From positions 24,137,066-24,201,065 of the forward strand of contig NC_092467.1 in the NCBI RefSeq assembly GCF_047495875.1: DNA of 64,000 nucleotides. The letters are read 5' to 3'. The DNA is from Pithys albifrons albifrons. Taxonomy: Eukaryota; Chordata; Aves; Passeriformes; Thamnophilidae. Below are positions 21,940 to 36,900 of the stretch, piece by piece. The position numbers were made by a program, and so were the translations under genes. The notes under the pieces were generated by a model that saw only the letters and a program-made list of their open reading frames with translations, did not search any database and was not told where the DNA came from. Numbering within the stretch: position 1 is the stretch's first letter; each line of letters begins with the position of its first letter.

Positions 21940-24900
21940 GTAAAGCCGGGGCACGGGGCTGGGGGCGCGTTGTTATGGAGACGCGCCCGCGTGGCGGGGC
22001 CGCTCTCCCGGGCCGGGGTCCCGGCGGGCGCGGGGCGGGCGCGGCATCCCCCGAGCATCCTCGTGCGCTCCCGCAGGTAGGAGCCCCCGCAGCACGGGGC
22101 GGTGGCGTGTCGGTGCTGCCGGCGTGGCGGGAGCGAGCGGTGCGGGAGCCGCCGCGCCGGGAGTCCGGGAAGGAGCGAGAGAGGATGCGGTGAAATCGAG
22201 CCTGTGTTACATGCCTGCTGGTGTTAATAATCACAGAATACATCTTGCTGGTTACCCTCTGTAGGTCACTCCTGTTCGTGGCGATAATTACGATGCGTTT
22301 TCCAACATTTTTTAGGTCTTAGATTCCAGAAGTGGATTATTTAGGCAACATACCATACCTTTGCAGGTACTTGAAAATGAGTAGGTTGTTAAATGTGACA
22401 GTGTGTAAATTCAACATATCCTCTTTTGTGTTTTATGCCCCCAGAAATAAAATCCACTGATTACCGCTTCGGGCTATAAGGGGGAGAGCCTGAAGAGTTC
22501 CTGAACCAAAGTTTAGGATCATCAATGCTTTATTTTGATGTGTTTTGATATTCCTAGTTTTACAAGACAAAAATGGGGGATGACACTTAGCAATTTTAAA
22601 ATATGAGTGACAGCCAATGCTGGTTTTTGGTATTTGAGGAGTAGGAGAAAGTATCACAGGTGTGAATATTCCCAGGATGCAGTAATTCATTGCTTTATTT
22701 TGCCATTTTTTGGGCAAAAGCAAAAAAATGGGTTCTTTGTCAAAAAAGTGTTTTATGTCGTTGCAGATGCACAGGTTCATGCTATTTTAAAAATAATTTA
22801 TTCGGTTTCTTTTCTGGAAATGCTGCATTACATTGCCTTAAATTATAGGAGACTTGTATTTTGGCTTTGAGTAGTATATCTCTTGAATACAGTTTTCTCA
22901 GACTGGGCCCTGGAAGAGGAGAGATCTCTTATTTTATTCTCTAGTGCCTTGCTAATCCAGGTGCTTGAGAGGTGCTACTGCTTTTGATGTTTACCCCTTC
23001 CTGAAACAATTAATGCTAAGATCCTTATTCAAGAAAAAAAAATCTAAAATCAGAAGAGGTGACTTAGTACCTTCCCAGCTGTCCATTAAATGAAGAGATT
23101 TGTAGAACTATTGCTAAATGCAATAGCAAGGTGTTTGTTGTATTGTTGTGCTGCTTTGACATACTGTATATGATATTGACATGGATATTGGCGGAAATTT
23201 ATTACCATTCTTGGTAGTTGTGAGCTAAACTTCTTAAGAAGTCTTCATAAAGAAGATGCTGGGTATCTTGCAGTGCGCTGAACCCTTGGGAAGCTTCAGC
23301 AAAACAGCATCAACATTGCATACAAGGGGAGGCTTCAAATTCAGAAATGTCAGGTTTTGAGATGCACAAGGCTTTTTAATGGGAGATAGTACCAGTTTGT
23401 TTTAAGGTTGGGTGCTCTGACTGGCACCTGATGTGCCTTGTAGAAGCACATCTCTCCTTGCTGGCCCGTATTTGGTGTGATGGAGTCTTTGAGGAGTTTT
23501 TCAGCAAAAGTTAAGAAAACTTCTACTCAACCTGTGTGACATGCCCTCCAAGCTTTGAGGAGAACCTCCTCATCCACTCTCCCCTTTTTGTCTTTAATTT
23601 GAAGGTTTGTAAATATGGTAAAAAACTGGAAATAAAAGAGTATGTTGAACAAATGTAATAAACAGGACAAACTCACAATGCTTCTGTCTTTATTATCAAT
23701 AATACAGTATTTATTTAATCATCAGTAGTTGGTAGTGTGGATGTGGTAAAAAGGGCCTTCTGAGATGCAAAAGACAGTGTGATACTCCATCTCCACTGAT
23801 CCAGCTTGTAGCTTGACAAGTGTTTCCTTTGGGGCCACTTCTGATTTAAGTAGCCCAGTTGTTTCCAAGCCTGCCCTCGTCTGTGCCAGTGCAACAGTGT
23901 GCACAGCTGCAGGGAACATTCTGAATTAAATCCACATTTCTTTGTTTGCCACACATTTGCACAGGTTTGTGGTTGGGAGAGGCTAAGCTACTGTAGTGTT
24001 GGAAAAAAGTCCTTATCAAACTGTGACTGCAGCAGTTAATCGCTCTACTGGCCTTTAGGCCTTTGACAATCTGGTCCTTTGCTGTGCTGTGCTTGTAGGA
24101 CCAACATACATACAATTTATGTTTTCACTTTTTTATGAGTTACGTAAGAATATAAAAAGTACTGTACTTGGTCACAGTAAAGATCCCTCTCACCCAGTAT
24201 CCTGCCTGTCTGAGCTGCCAAAAGCAGATGCTTGGAGAAGAGTATAGTGTGTATTGAGGAAATGCCTCTCCCAGCCTCCAGTAATTTGTGGCTCATAGGT
24301 TTCCGGAACCAGAGGTGATATTTGTTTTTAGAGCCCCCAGTGTGTTTTTTCTTCTATGAATTTGTCCAATCAGTATTTGAAGCCATGTATACTTGTAGCA
24401 TCCACAACATCCTGTGGCTGAGTTGCAAGGTTTAAACACATTTTGTGTGGAAAACCCACTTATTTTTGTTTGTTTTTAAATTTTCTGCCTGCTTGGTTTC
24501 ATGTCTTGTTTGTTATTTCTTGTATCAGAAAAGGCAGTGAAAGAGGGAATCCATGTTATTCTGCATGGCTTGTAGGTGGATGACTTTTTCTTTCATTTGC
24601 TATCCCTTGTTTGTTACTATTTCAGAGGTGTTTTAGAAAGAAGTGGTCCTATGCCTTTCATTGCCCTTGCCGTGTTCTTTGCATTTTCTGCAGGTGTGTT
24701 CCTGATTAGAGACAGTGATACAGGAATTGGAGGAACAGGGTTGGGTTACAATAACCAGGACTGGCTACAGTATTTCAGGGTATGCTACCCTCTAAACTTA
24801 TACAGTATAGTAGGTTTTATTCTTTGATTTTCTGCCTGCTTTTTCTTGATGGTCTTTAAGCATTGAGTTGGTACTTCTGTGTAACTGTGGTAACTCCATA

Positions 24901-27900
24901 ATCACTCCTCTAAGTGGTAATAACTAGTTCAGAATTTGTCATGGTTTTTTTGTAGTTGTTCCTCATTTTATATTTATCTACATTTAATCTTATCTGCTAT
25001 TTTACAGCCCACTTAAACATTATCATTAAGGTCTTCTTCAGATCTTTAGCCATCACTTTTGCAGTCTTGAGTAACTTTAAGCATTGTCAGTTACCTCTGT
25101 CACGTAAGTGTTGGGCTTCATTGCTAGATTTTGCTTTAAAACATGCAAGGTATTGATCCCAGAAGATATCCTTGTGGAACTCTACTGGTGAACTTTCTTT
25201 TTTGGGAAAAAGGCCTATTGTTATGACTTATTTTCTGTTAATCAATTATTAATTTATAGTTGAATTGTCCTTATCTCGTGACAGTTCAGTGTCATTGAGT
25301 TGAGAGCGTCTTTGCCAAACACAGCCCACTTGGATTTCTGCAGGAGATCAGCTTAATCATCAAATGTTTGCTGACTGCATTGAAGGAGGAAAATGGGAAG
25401 TTGAGGTGAAAGTGATCATTGCTTATGAATATCACCCTCATCCAGAGGCACATTTGAAGCATTAGGCTGTTTCCAGATTATGCTTACATAATTAGTTTTA
25501 GACATTGTGATATTTATAGTGAAAGATTTCACATGGATCATAGCCAGTATTTGTCAGGTGTGCTTTTCTTAGCATTTTTGACTTCAAGTAGAAGAAAAAG
25601 TTCTCATAGAAAGGATTCTTCAGTGTCTAGAAGAGATGACTATAAGGGGTTATCATGGAAGTATACAAGACCATGGTTGGTGTATAGAGGGTAGACAGCA
25701 AACAGCAACTGAATGTTTCCTCTACTATCAAGTGACAACTCAGGCTGTAAAAGAGGTAGATCTTCGTGCAAAAGGCATACATGTTGTATGTTTGGTTTTG
25801 TTTGTTTTGGTTTCGTTTTGTTTTTGTTTTTCCCCCAAAGGGATGTAATAGGCGCAAAAATCAGAGGGGGAGATTAGGACTGAAGATAATTAAATAGGCA
25901 GACTGAATCCACCTGAGGAAAACATCTGAATTTAACTACCAGCTAGGAGAACACTGGAATTGGGCAAATGCATGATGCTTCCCTTTACTTGTCTGTAGGG
26001 AATGTCTTTGTTATTTTTATAAGTTATTTCCATGAGGAGTGGTTGTTAACCTGTCTATAGCAAATCTAAATCCTGTCTTCCTCTGAGAGCAGGGGAAGGA
26101 TAAACAGATGCAAGAAGAGCTGAAGTATTGTAGCAGGACAAGGGGTATGGAGGTTGAGAGTAAAAAAGTCAAAATAGCAAATACTGAGCACTGAATATCC
26201 CTGAACGTCATTTTCTGCTCTAAAGGCATGCAGGGAGCTGGGGAGTGCTACCCAGGAGTGCCTTGCTCAGAGATGTGGCAGGGTGAGGAAACAGAAACAG
26301 ACCCCATGCCTGTCAGCATTTTGCCCTCACTTTTGACAAGCTTCCTGCTCCCCTTGCTATGAATGGCGGGGAATGGATTTACGAATAGATTCCATGATTG
26401 TGTGGTTTTGTTGGTTAATAAGAGGTGAAGGGGAAAACAGTATCAGAATCTCAACAAGCAGTCCAAAGGGCTGGTAGAGGGACTGCAAGTTACAGAGACC
26501 TGAGTTTGGGGTGGATGGACCATTTGTTGTGTATAAAGTTTAGCTCAGCTGCTGCTGCTGAAGAGCTGGATGGAAATCTTGCCAAACCTGGAGGCTCCCC
26601 TGCTGCATGTCTGTTTGTTCTATGGGAAATGTCCGGCTGATGCCAACAGACTGTCTCTGGCTGTAAGTTTTGACGTGGCTGAAGAAGGGAGATCTTGTGT
26701 GTTCCCCAGATAGTACATCTAGTCATTTCTGCACTGGATAGAAAGTACTTCCTGAGCTTTGAACAAAGTAACTGAGAGTGAGTAACAATCGAATCATTTA
26801 ACAATTACAGTTCCTTGGAACTGTAGTGCTACAGATTTTCTGAGGGTAGCAAAAGTATTCCTTTTTCTCCACCTGTCTTTGAAACTTTGTAGATCTCTGT
26901 GTCCCAAACCAAAATGCAATCCTGAGGTTGAGCCGTGTCATTTCCCTATGTGTGCAGTCTGTGGTGCTTTTGTGAAAAAGAAATTAAAATTATCTCTCTT
27001 AGAAACTGATCTTATCTTAGCCTTAGATCATGGTGTGTCTGTCACCTCTTATGAAAGCTCTGCCAATGTTTAATTCTTCCTGAAGTTAGAAAACTAAATG
27101 ACATCTTATTTCAACACTTGCTTTGTCTAATGTCCAACTTCAGCTGTGGAATATGCCTATGCTAGCACAGGCAGTAAAAATCTTCTACGATCTGATCTCT
27201 TTTCCATGTAGAGCTATTTGTATTGTAAAATCGAGCTTCGATTGAAACAGAAGACTCAGAGTCCTTTTGCTTCTAGAACTTTGTGCTTTCCCCCCTGATT
27301 GTTCTTGGAGCATGTGCCAAAAATAGGTAGTATTCTGACAGCAACCTGGAATAGTGTGATTGCAGACAAAGTTGCTTCTGCAGTACTGTTTGATACTTGT
27401 CTTTTTCCAGTTTTGGGGATTGCATTGCCACAGTTGGGTGTGTCGTACAAGAGAGAGTTTTGTAACATTATGTATATGGGTACATTTCTACTCCACGTAT
27501 GAGTAAAATCATGCAAATTGGTCCAAGAGTACTTATAAACGATAGGTTAGAAAGCTTATTCCTTCTTTCAAGTTGTCATTATATTTTGATTTTTATTTTT
27601 TTATTCTTGGAAGGAATGGCAGAGTATCTTTTCCACTGACTTCTCACCCTATTCCCTTTTTTTTTGGAAACCAGTCAGTGACCAGCAGGGAGAACTGGCC
27701 AAACCCCAGAGTGCTTCTCAGATTTATTTTGTCTCCACAGCTGCAAAGAAGCTGTTACCATGCTTTCCTTGCTGCGTGGCAAGTCAGGAAACTGAAGAGA
27801 TCTTTCTTTTTTCCTAATCAGAACTTCTGAACCTGAGGTGTAATAAGTATTTTCTCCTTTCTCTAGGTGCCATCAGTGCTAATAAAGGCAGTACCACTGG

Positions 27901-30900
27901 CTTGGTAAGCCCTGTATGTAAACTGCAGAATAGTTTGGTGTTCTCTGGTTATTTCTACCATGAGTCTTCCCTTTTGTTTGATAGTTGAAGAGGAAAGCTT
28001 TTGGATTTCAGTTGGCACTTTGCTTCTGGGTTTTCTCTATAGCTCTGTCTCTCAGCTTGCTGAGCAGGGCTGTGTTGCAGCTCCCCCAGCCATGGACCCT
28101 GCGAGTCCTGCAACACTCAAAGCTGTTTCTTATAACTTCATATCAAAACCTACAAGCTGGAATGAAACTTAATCTGAAGAAGATGGAAGTTTATTTTCAA
28201 AATTCAAGCAAATAAACGGAATCAGATGGACTTACTGCTGGTAATTCAGATTGCATTTGCAATCAAATGTAGTTTTTACTATTCACATTATAGAGTCCAT
28301 AAAAGCAAGTATAGATTATTCATAGCCACATACATTCTGTAAACATCATTGCCCCTTCTTATTGAAGGAGGGGTGGAGTGCTGCTGCCTTCTTGAAGATC
28401 AGGAACCATCTGTTTATGTAGATGCTTCTGGCTGCCTGTGCTGTTGTTGTTTAGGGCTGATTTTAGGGTAATTCTGTCCTGTGCCTATTTTGTCAAAGGA
28501 GCTAAAGAACATCTGACTTCTTCATTAGCTCTAGTTCTGCGTTTCTGTATCCTGATCGGGCAGTTATGGCCTGTCTCTGAGTTCACTTGTGTCTTTATAC
28601 TAATGTTTAAAAGTGTGGGGGACTGAAAAAGTGACCAGGGGAAGTCATCTAAAAGCAGGCAACGGAAAGTAGAGTCAGGTGATCAATTCTGCAGTGTGCT
28701 TATTAGATAATAACAGAATTGAGCCAAAAGATTAGTCTAGAAGCAGACAAAAGGGATTTGGAGTCAAATCATGGATTCTGCAATGGGCTTGTTAGATAAG
28801 AGCAAAGTGGCACCAAAGGGCTGATGGCATTTCTCTGGCCTGATAGAACAGGAGCATTACTTCTCTCAAAGTTGAATATTAATGGACAAACCTCTTTTGT
28901 GTAGATCAATAAGTAGGTGGGCATTGCATCAGCAGCTTATTCAGTTTGCCCATGTGAGATTTTGTTTTCCTGCCACAAATGAAGAGCAAGAGCAAATATT
29001 TTGTGTTAGTCACATTCATTTCATATCTTGCATATTAGAATAGCTAAGCAGGCAGTGGAGAGATGCGGTGCACTGCATTTCTTGTCCTAAAAGAGTGTAG
29101 AAGTGAAGGAGCTAAGAGAAGTCTTCTATCAGCTTTGGTGCTTATAAGAAATGCAGTGGATTATTGTAGATATGATAATAGGCATTTATTTAAAACAAAA
29201 GTTTTTTTTTTTAAGTCTTCTTTAATTGTTATTCATAGAAGCTGAGTAGCTGAAGATAAGGAAGCAGTGAAGACCACCAAGTTAGTGAACACTCTGAGAC
29301 TAAAACAAAATGCTTTCATCACTCAACAAGACCACAATAGATAAATGGACAGGTCATATGGTCTCAGTGATTTCATTTCCACATCAGATATTGATGTGCT
29401 GTGGTTAGTGTATTTTGTAGTGCTGTAGTACTGTTTGAAGCCTGGTCAAAATCGCTCTCTTTGGAAGGAGAACCTGAGTTCATGGACACTCAAAAAACTT
29501 CTGTATTTTTGCACCTGTTTCAGATGAGGAAAATGCACTTTTTTTTTTTTCATCTTACATGGATGTCACTCTTGGCCATAGTAGAAAAGTCTGAAGGCTT
29601 TGACTGGTGCATAGTGAAGTACCTCTGTTTTGAAATCAGCTTTAAAAATACTCTTTCTTTTTTCACTTGCTCTTCCTCTAAGCTGTGTTTTTGGTGAGTT
29701 TTTTAGCTAACTTACAACTTAGCTCCCTGGCAATCTGTCAGAAATTATTTTCTAATGTTTTCTTATAAATACACATTACAGTGCAGTGAGGGAAAGAGGA
29801 TTCAGGACTGAAACCCTAGCAATAATTTGAAAATGTAGATATCTAGCTTGTCATTTTTTTCCTGTTTGAAATTGCTCTGGTGTTAATGGAGGTCCATTAT
29901 GTACATGGAAAATAGGATGGTGCTGTTTCTTTCCAGGAAAAAAATCATGTCTTTGCTATTGGAACTGCATCGTAAATATTTTCACTTTTTGTTATACATA
30001 TAGTAAACACTCTTTAACAATAAAACTTGTTTTAAAACCTTTTAGTTGGTCTGGATTTTCATGAATGTAAAAGCAAGGCAGCACTTCAAAACATTCCATT
30101 TACCTATTCAAATGTCCAGAAGCAGATGACAGTGTTGAGGTTGGACTTTGGGGAGTGTAAGAATTTTTGAAATATAATTTGTTATTCAGTTTCAGTTCCC
30201 ACAGGTTTTTATGAGCTGTCTGTATAGGAAGTTTAGTGTTTTTTGTTATGTGGTGTGACAAATAGTCCATCATAAACATTTTCAGCAGTGTTGGTGTGCA
30301 CAAATTTCTGTATTGGACTCTACAAATGGTTTAAGCATGTTCTGTGTTTCCTTTGCGTGTTGATTTCTTATAGCAGAGACTTTTGGAGTAGGACAATGGG
30401 AAATGGTTTAAACTGAAGGAGGGTTGATTTATATTAGACATAAGAAAGAAATTTTTTACAATGAGGATGCTCACACAGTGCTACTCAGAGAGATGGCTGA
30501 TGCCCCGTCCCTGGAATTGTTCAGGGTCAGGCTGGATGGGGCTCTGAGCAACCTGATTCAGTTAAAGGGACATTGGATGAGAGGACCTTTAAAGACTATT
30601 CCAACCCAAACCATTCTATGATTGCATTATTTCAAGTTATTCCAGGTATTAAACTTGTGGTTTGCTTCTCTTTGCCTTGAAGAGAACCATCAAATTGCAT
30701 TTCTCTGCATTCTTTCTTAAAATACAGTTTGTCCTTATGAAGCAAGTACAAAAGTGGACAAAACTGCAGAGATACCTTTGTCCTCTATGTGACTTTCACA
30801 GAATTCAGCTTCACTATGCAAGCAAAGCGTTAAACTCTAGGAAAGGCAAAACTGAAAAAGAGTTTGTAGTGCAGACTTGTGGCATTACTTAGGGAAAAAA

Positions 30901-33900
30901 TGCACTGGTGGGGAGCGAAATAATTTCATGTCTTGCATTTTTTTATTTTTATGTTGTTCTGTTATCTGGTAGTTGCACTTCCTCTGCTCACTGAGTACGA
31001 GCTGAGAGGATGAGGACCAGCTTTTCTTATGACTGTATCCTTTGTCCAGTGTTATTGTAAAGAAGCTTTTGTAATGCCCCAGAGCAGGGAAATGTCATCT
31101 CAAAAACTGAAGGACTAGTAATTGAAATGGGTTTATTAATTGCTAAAATCACACCATTCAATTTACAGTGTATTTACAAGTGCTTTATTATAATAAAAAT
31201 CACACTTTAATGTGGTGTCTTAGAAAAGACCTTTAAAAGGAAATGAGGTGGTCAGAACTGATGTCAATTGTTCTGGACAGCACCCGAAGATCAGAGAACA
31301 AATGAATAAATTATAATCACTCTTTTAGAGAAAGCTTATAAATGAGTCATGGGGTTACTGCAGGGACTGTAGGCATTTTGATGTCTAAACATCAGGCATA
31401 GATGGATGCAGTGACATATTAGTAGCAACTATGACTTTCTCTGTTTTATTAATTGACTTAAATTGGACCTGTGCAGTGTGAAGATGGCAAAAATACAGGA
31501 AAGTTAAATTACACATTTCAGTTGTTTTTATGTTCTTTGACATTTGCATTTATCCCTGGTGTTAGGACAGAGAATCTGTGTACAGTGATGTATTTGTTGA
31601 GTTTTCAAAGATTGACTTAACTTTGTTTAGGTCTAAAGCCATTGGTACTTTTATTTACAGTTTTAAAATCAAATGATAAGTTTTTTCCTGTTCCTTATAT
31701 GCAGCCCTGCTGTTGAGTTTGAGTGAAAATTTGTTCTCAGGAAAACTTCAGTTAAGTGCTTCTTATTTTTTGCTCTGAATCGATCTGCTGATCTCATTTG
31801 TGGTAGGAAGGAAGAAAGCTGCAGATGGTTCATGGAAACAAAAATATTGATGCCAAAGGATCTGAACTTTCACAAACAAAAAAATTTTTTTTTCATGCTG
31901 CAAATAAAGATCTTCCTCAGTGATTTTTAACCCTGGATTAAGTTGTATCTTGGTTTTTGTCATGTAGATGATCAGTGTTCTAACTCGTAGCAGTCCATTG
32001 TGTTTTGTTATATTTTGTTTTGCCACTAATATCTGTCTAGCTACAGATGGTTCCACTACTGCTACTATTCAGGTCATAGCTGTGATACATAAAAGCTTCT
32101 GGGAAAAAAGAATTAGTGTGGCTAAAGCAGATTCCTGTAATGTTTTCTGGTTTCATACTTTGTGAAATGTGTGCTATTCAAGTGAGCTTTAAAAATTACA
32201 ATCAAGCCTTAAACTTGTATTATGTGTCAATAAGTAGTCATTCAATTAGAAAATCCCCTTGAACTCACCTGAATAGTTCTTCACCAAAGTGGAGGTGCCT
32301 TTTTCTTTTCTTTGTAGGCAGTTTTATTTGAACCAAAGCCTTGGAACAGCAGTTAGTCTTGGGACCATTTTTAAAGGGCTGTATCTGATCCTGGACCAAT
32401 AGAGACTTTTATTTTGGATAGTACTTCAAACTTAATTACTCTTTACACTTTTCTTTGGAAAGTGCTTTTTTCCAAACAAGATTAGAACTCTGCCTTATTA
32501 GGCTATACATAATTTTTATACAGTATGCAAATTTTAATACATTGTTATTGTTCACTTGCCAAACTTGTATTTTCAGCTAGTATTTTAATTTTAAATATGT
32601 TTTACTTGTGCCTTAGACATAGAGAATTCTGTATTGTTTTGGATTGAAAATCAAATGATAATACTTCTCAATTTTTGTAATTTGACCCAGAGATTCCTGT
32701 CTGTAATGGGTAAAATCAGGTGAAACTCCTTTCCAGGTCCTATTGCTATGAAGCAATTGTTGGTATGAATTGAATGAGCTTTTAACTTATCACTAGGTCT
32801 TGCTCGTTTCTCTCCCTAGGAAAAAAAACTGAGGGGGTTTACATTCCTAATGAAAATGAGTTGCTTGTAACTTTATTTATGGGCATTAAACAGAATTTAC
32901 ACAGGTTTAAGTAGGTATTTTATTTATGTTGTTTTGCTCTTTCTCTGAACGACACAGGCAATGATTGTAAGGTGCACAAAAATAAATACAGTTCGAGATC
33001 TGAAAGCTCAGTCAGTGGAAAAAAAAAGGTAAGGATCAGTGTTGCAGGGAATCAAGGTGCCCTGCAGAATGCTCTGGGAACTCTCCTTTTTGTAACCAAT
33101 GTGAACTCATGGGTGTCTTTGCCTGCGCAGCTCAGAATGCAGCTGTTCCTGCTGGTTCCTGGTTCCAGGTTCCAGAAGCAGCTCCCATTCTAGTCTGTCT
33201 CACAGCATAATTGTAATAAAAGGTGTTAAGGTCAGTGTTCTCTGAGTAATAAATATCTCAATAAATTTGGTAGAAAATTAGAAATGAGAAAAGTTAATAT
33301 TTGCTGATACTGTGAATGACAGTTTTTAGCAAATAAAACTTGTACCTCTATTTAGTTGTAAAATATAATAGACTTGAATAGAGAAGATAAATTAGTATTT
33401 GATAGTGGACAGAATGTTCAAGAGAACTTGCAGGAATACTCCTCAGTGGTGTTGGAACACATCACATGCTTGCTACATCTTTTGAGTTTATTGAAAGAAA
33501 ATCTTCAAAGAGAAGGTGTTATTGATGTCTTATAAACCCAAATTTTATTACAAATCATGTTTTTTGGGTTATATTTCTTTTAATCCTTACAGAATATAAG
33601 TAAGGATGATGAATTATAGGGTTGTTCATGTTTTGTTTTATCTGGCCAAGAGTTAATTTCCAGCTCTGTACAACCTTTTAATGTTTGCAGTGCTGATGGT
33701 AGAAGAGCAAAGATAAAGGAGTGATATGGCCTTTAATGTGCAGTGTCTTTGTTCAGACGGGTTTTGTTGTCAGTGCAACTGCTGAGCACAGTGTGGGGTT
33801 TTGTCTCTTGATACATTGATAGTGGTTTTTTTGAGCTTCTGAGAATTTTGATACAGATTTTAGAGGCTCTGTTGCTCTTTCTTCTCCTGATGAAATTCAT

Positions 33901-36900
33901 TTGGCTTTAGGCATTTACAAGCTGAATTCAGGAACTACTCCACCCTTTTGTCTGTTGGGGAGATTCTGAATTATGATTGAATACTTTGTTTAAGCCATTA
34001 GGGTGTTATTTGTGTTTTCATATAAGGACCAAACATTCAAGCTGATATAATTTAATCATCAGTTACCTTGTCTTCTGGACTGTGGTTGCATTAGGAATAA
34101 AACGATTCTGCATCTCAGTGGCCCTCAGAAGGGGACTAATAATGTACACAATTGTAAATATTTACTTTTTCTTTTTAATGAACTTTTTAATGCGTTCCTG
34201 CAGCTGGGACACTTCACAACAAAGTTAACAAGATGAACTTCCCTGGTGAAACATTAAATTTTCTAAGTGATTACTTACAATCAAGCATGCCTTGGAGTTG
34301 TTTCCTGAAGAGTTTAGATGTATAAAATAATCTTCCCTTTGGAAGAACAATATAATGAAGGTGTATCAGATTGTATAAGCTTCTGATATTGGGTCTTCTG
34401 GGAAACATTTCTTTTTTTCTTGTTTGTTTGGTGTTAACTGTGGGATTTTTTTGTTTTATGTGAAAGTTTTAAACTTGTAACTTTTCTGTCATCTGTGTTA
34501 TAACTGCAGATGAAGCCATAGGTGTGCATGTGTGTGCATCTTGTGTTGAAAAATATCACTGTGGCAAATGACACTTGGCTTTGCAGTCATTTTAAAAACT
34601 TAATATCGACACTATGTTAAGTTTATATATTTACCTTTGTAGGAATGTTGGGATTTATTGCAAAGTTCTTCAAATTAATCTCTTGAAAAGAAAAATACTG
34701 TACAACTCTTCTGTCTTTGAAATGCTGACACTTTTATGTAATGTAATGTTAAGCTTTTCTCTCTTGTTGATATCGCAAACCAATATATTACAGCCCCTAA
34801 GAGGCTCTGTTGATTTAATGTAATTTTCCTGCATTCTGCTGTCTCTGACATTTTTCAAGGTGCTGTTGGCAAGTACATGAGTTAAGTAGTACAGTTAAAA
34901 AGAGACTTAGTTGCAGATACTTATTTAGCCTCCAATTTTGGTCGCATTTGGGTTCACCTCAACTTCCTGGTAAACTGCTGGCCCTTTTCCCTAAATATGT
35001 AACATCCACTCTAGAAAGTTAAAGCAAATTTCAGTGCTAAATACTAAACACTGTGATTCCTTTGCACTAATTGCAGCTTATATAGATAGATACTTGGTTT
35101 GTGATCTGTTCTCTAGGCCTTTAATTTTCTTTTTTTTCAGTGTCTTTTAAAGTATATTAGAGCAAACCTAATGACAGGATCAGATTTATGTCTTACTGAG
35201 GGTATGCACACGTTATATAAAGTGATGAGGAAAGGTTGAGAAGAAAAAGGATGCTTCTCAGATATGCACACAGCACTGACACAACAAGCTTTCATCTTTT
35301 AAAGGACAAACAGTACTGTGTTAAAAAATAGAAATTCAGCTTTCAGTGTTGACTGTTTTTATTCCTTTCAAAAAATTGAGGAAGTAGCAGGTTACCCTGA
35401 AGTTACATTGCTCATTGGTTATCTTCCTTACAAGGTGGGCCAATAATAGTGAATCCTTCGTCTATTTATTGTAGTTAAATTGTCATTCCTTCAAACAGTT
35501 TGCTAGAATTTATTTCCAGATGATCTGATGTTATTGTACTCATTAGGCTTAAAAAAAAGATTTTTTCTAATTAATGGATTACTTGTTCATAGAAAACTTT
35601 TGTGTAGATTCCCCACCCCCTGGCTAACACTTTAACATGTTTTGACCTGTGGACTTGAATATTTGTTAGGTCACAGTTGAGTATTTTTCCTTGTTGTAGA
35701 GATTGCTAGGAACTATATGTTTTTAAGTTAGTTATAACACAATTACATGGAAGGAAGTGTCCTTGGGATGGTATTACATCTCAAATATTGACAACAAAGA
35801 CAGGGCTTAACAAGTTTTTTCCTGACATTGATGTGTTGCTGATGTATCAGACCCACTAACGGGCAGTCCAAGGAAAACACATATCCACATTTGCAGTGTT
35901 CACCTGCCATTTGTAGATTAGGGACCTGTGCTGTGCTGCTCTCCTGCAGGACCATTAAATGAACAAGGAAACAAAAGAGCTTCTGAAGATCATTGCCATG
36001 GTATATGTGCTTGTTCTTTTATTTCCTGCTCAATTGCTTGGAAGACTCCTTGTGCAATGGAGTGGAAAAAATGACTGGGAAGGGTCCATGGAGCTGTATT
36101 TTGAAATTACCAGATGAGGAATTTAACATGGGACACTACTGTGATCTTGCACATCAGGAACCATGTTTGGTTTCTTGTCTTTTAGTCTGCAGCTGTTGTT
36201 GCAATCTGTCTGGTTCTCCATCTGGCTGGGTATGATAACCCCAATGGGAGATTTCAGGCAAGAGAGACACATTTGTGTGTTATTCTAGTACTGCAGCTTT
36301 TTAAACACTTTTTCTGTGCAAGTGTGGTAAGTGACCAAGCTGAAAAATGCAGAGTCTCTCACTGTTCAAGAAAAGCTTTGGCCATTTTTCTTCATATCCT
36401 GCTCTTTCATGTTACATAAGCAAACTTCTGTGTACCTTTGTAGGGACTGATAGGAATAATCTTTGCCTACCAAATCAAGACTGTGATGCTTTTATCTTCA
36501 GCCCTAAGCTTTGCAGGATTCAGCTGGCTGTTTGAACCTGATTATTAACTTATAGCCAAAGCCACAAGCCCAAAGTAAATTAAATTCTTTATCACCTTGG
36601 AAAAGACATTAATGGAGTGAGGCTCATACTCCTTTTCTCATGATGTGAGCAAAGTGTTTGTTACATGCTTACTCATGCTTTCATCTCTAAAGCTGAAAGA
36701 ATTTTTACTTTTGAGAAGTGGAAGTGAGTCCTTAAAATTATGTCAGTTTGTGCTATGTAATCTGTTCTTCAATCACTTGCTCTGGTAGTCTAATTTAATA
36801 GTTTGAAAGCATGTAAGCAAGATTCTATCAGTGCAAAGGATTTCTTTATTCATCAATTTGCAATGTGTAAGATTTTTGTATTCTTTGTATGCATTGCTTT

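Larger units (their letters stand above)
21240..22195 (+). promoter_or_regulatory. MAST2: CpG island at the MAST2 promoter
   Basis: About 950 nt of very GC-rich, CpG-dense DNA with no TATA box, surrounding the first exon. It is by far the strongest island in the window, as expected for a broadly expressed kinase gene. It extends into intron 1. Confidence 0.9.

Noticed and set aside
21016..22243. Several long frames on both strands in the CpG island (up to 312 codons)
   Set aside because: GC-rich DNA lacks stops by composition. Only the 21769 frame agrees with MAST2 and splices correctly.
24576..24827. Plus-strand 84-codon frame with apparent TTTCAG acceptor and AGG|GTATG donor, looking like a membrane-protein exon
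   Set aside because: It lies inside the old reversed CR1 copy and aligns with CR1 (TTCATTGCCCTTGCCGTGTT and neighbours). Its phase also does not fit between MAST2 exons 1 and 2.
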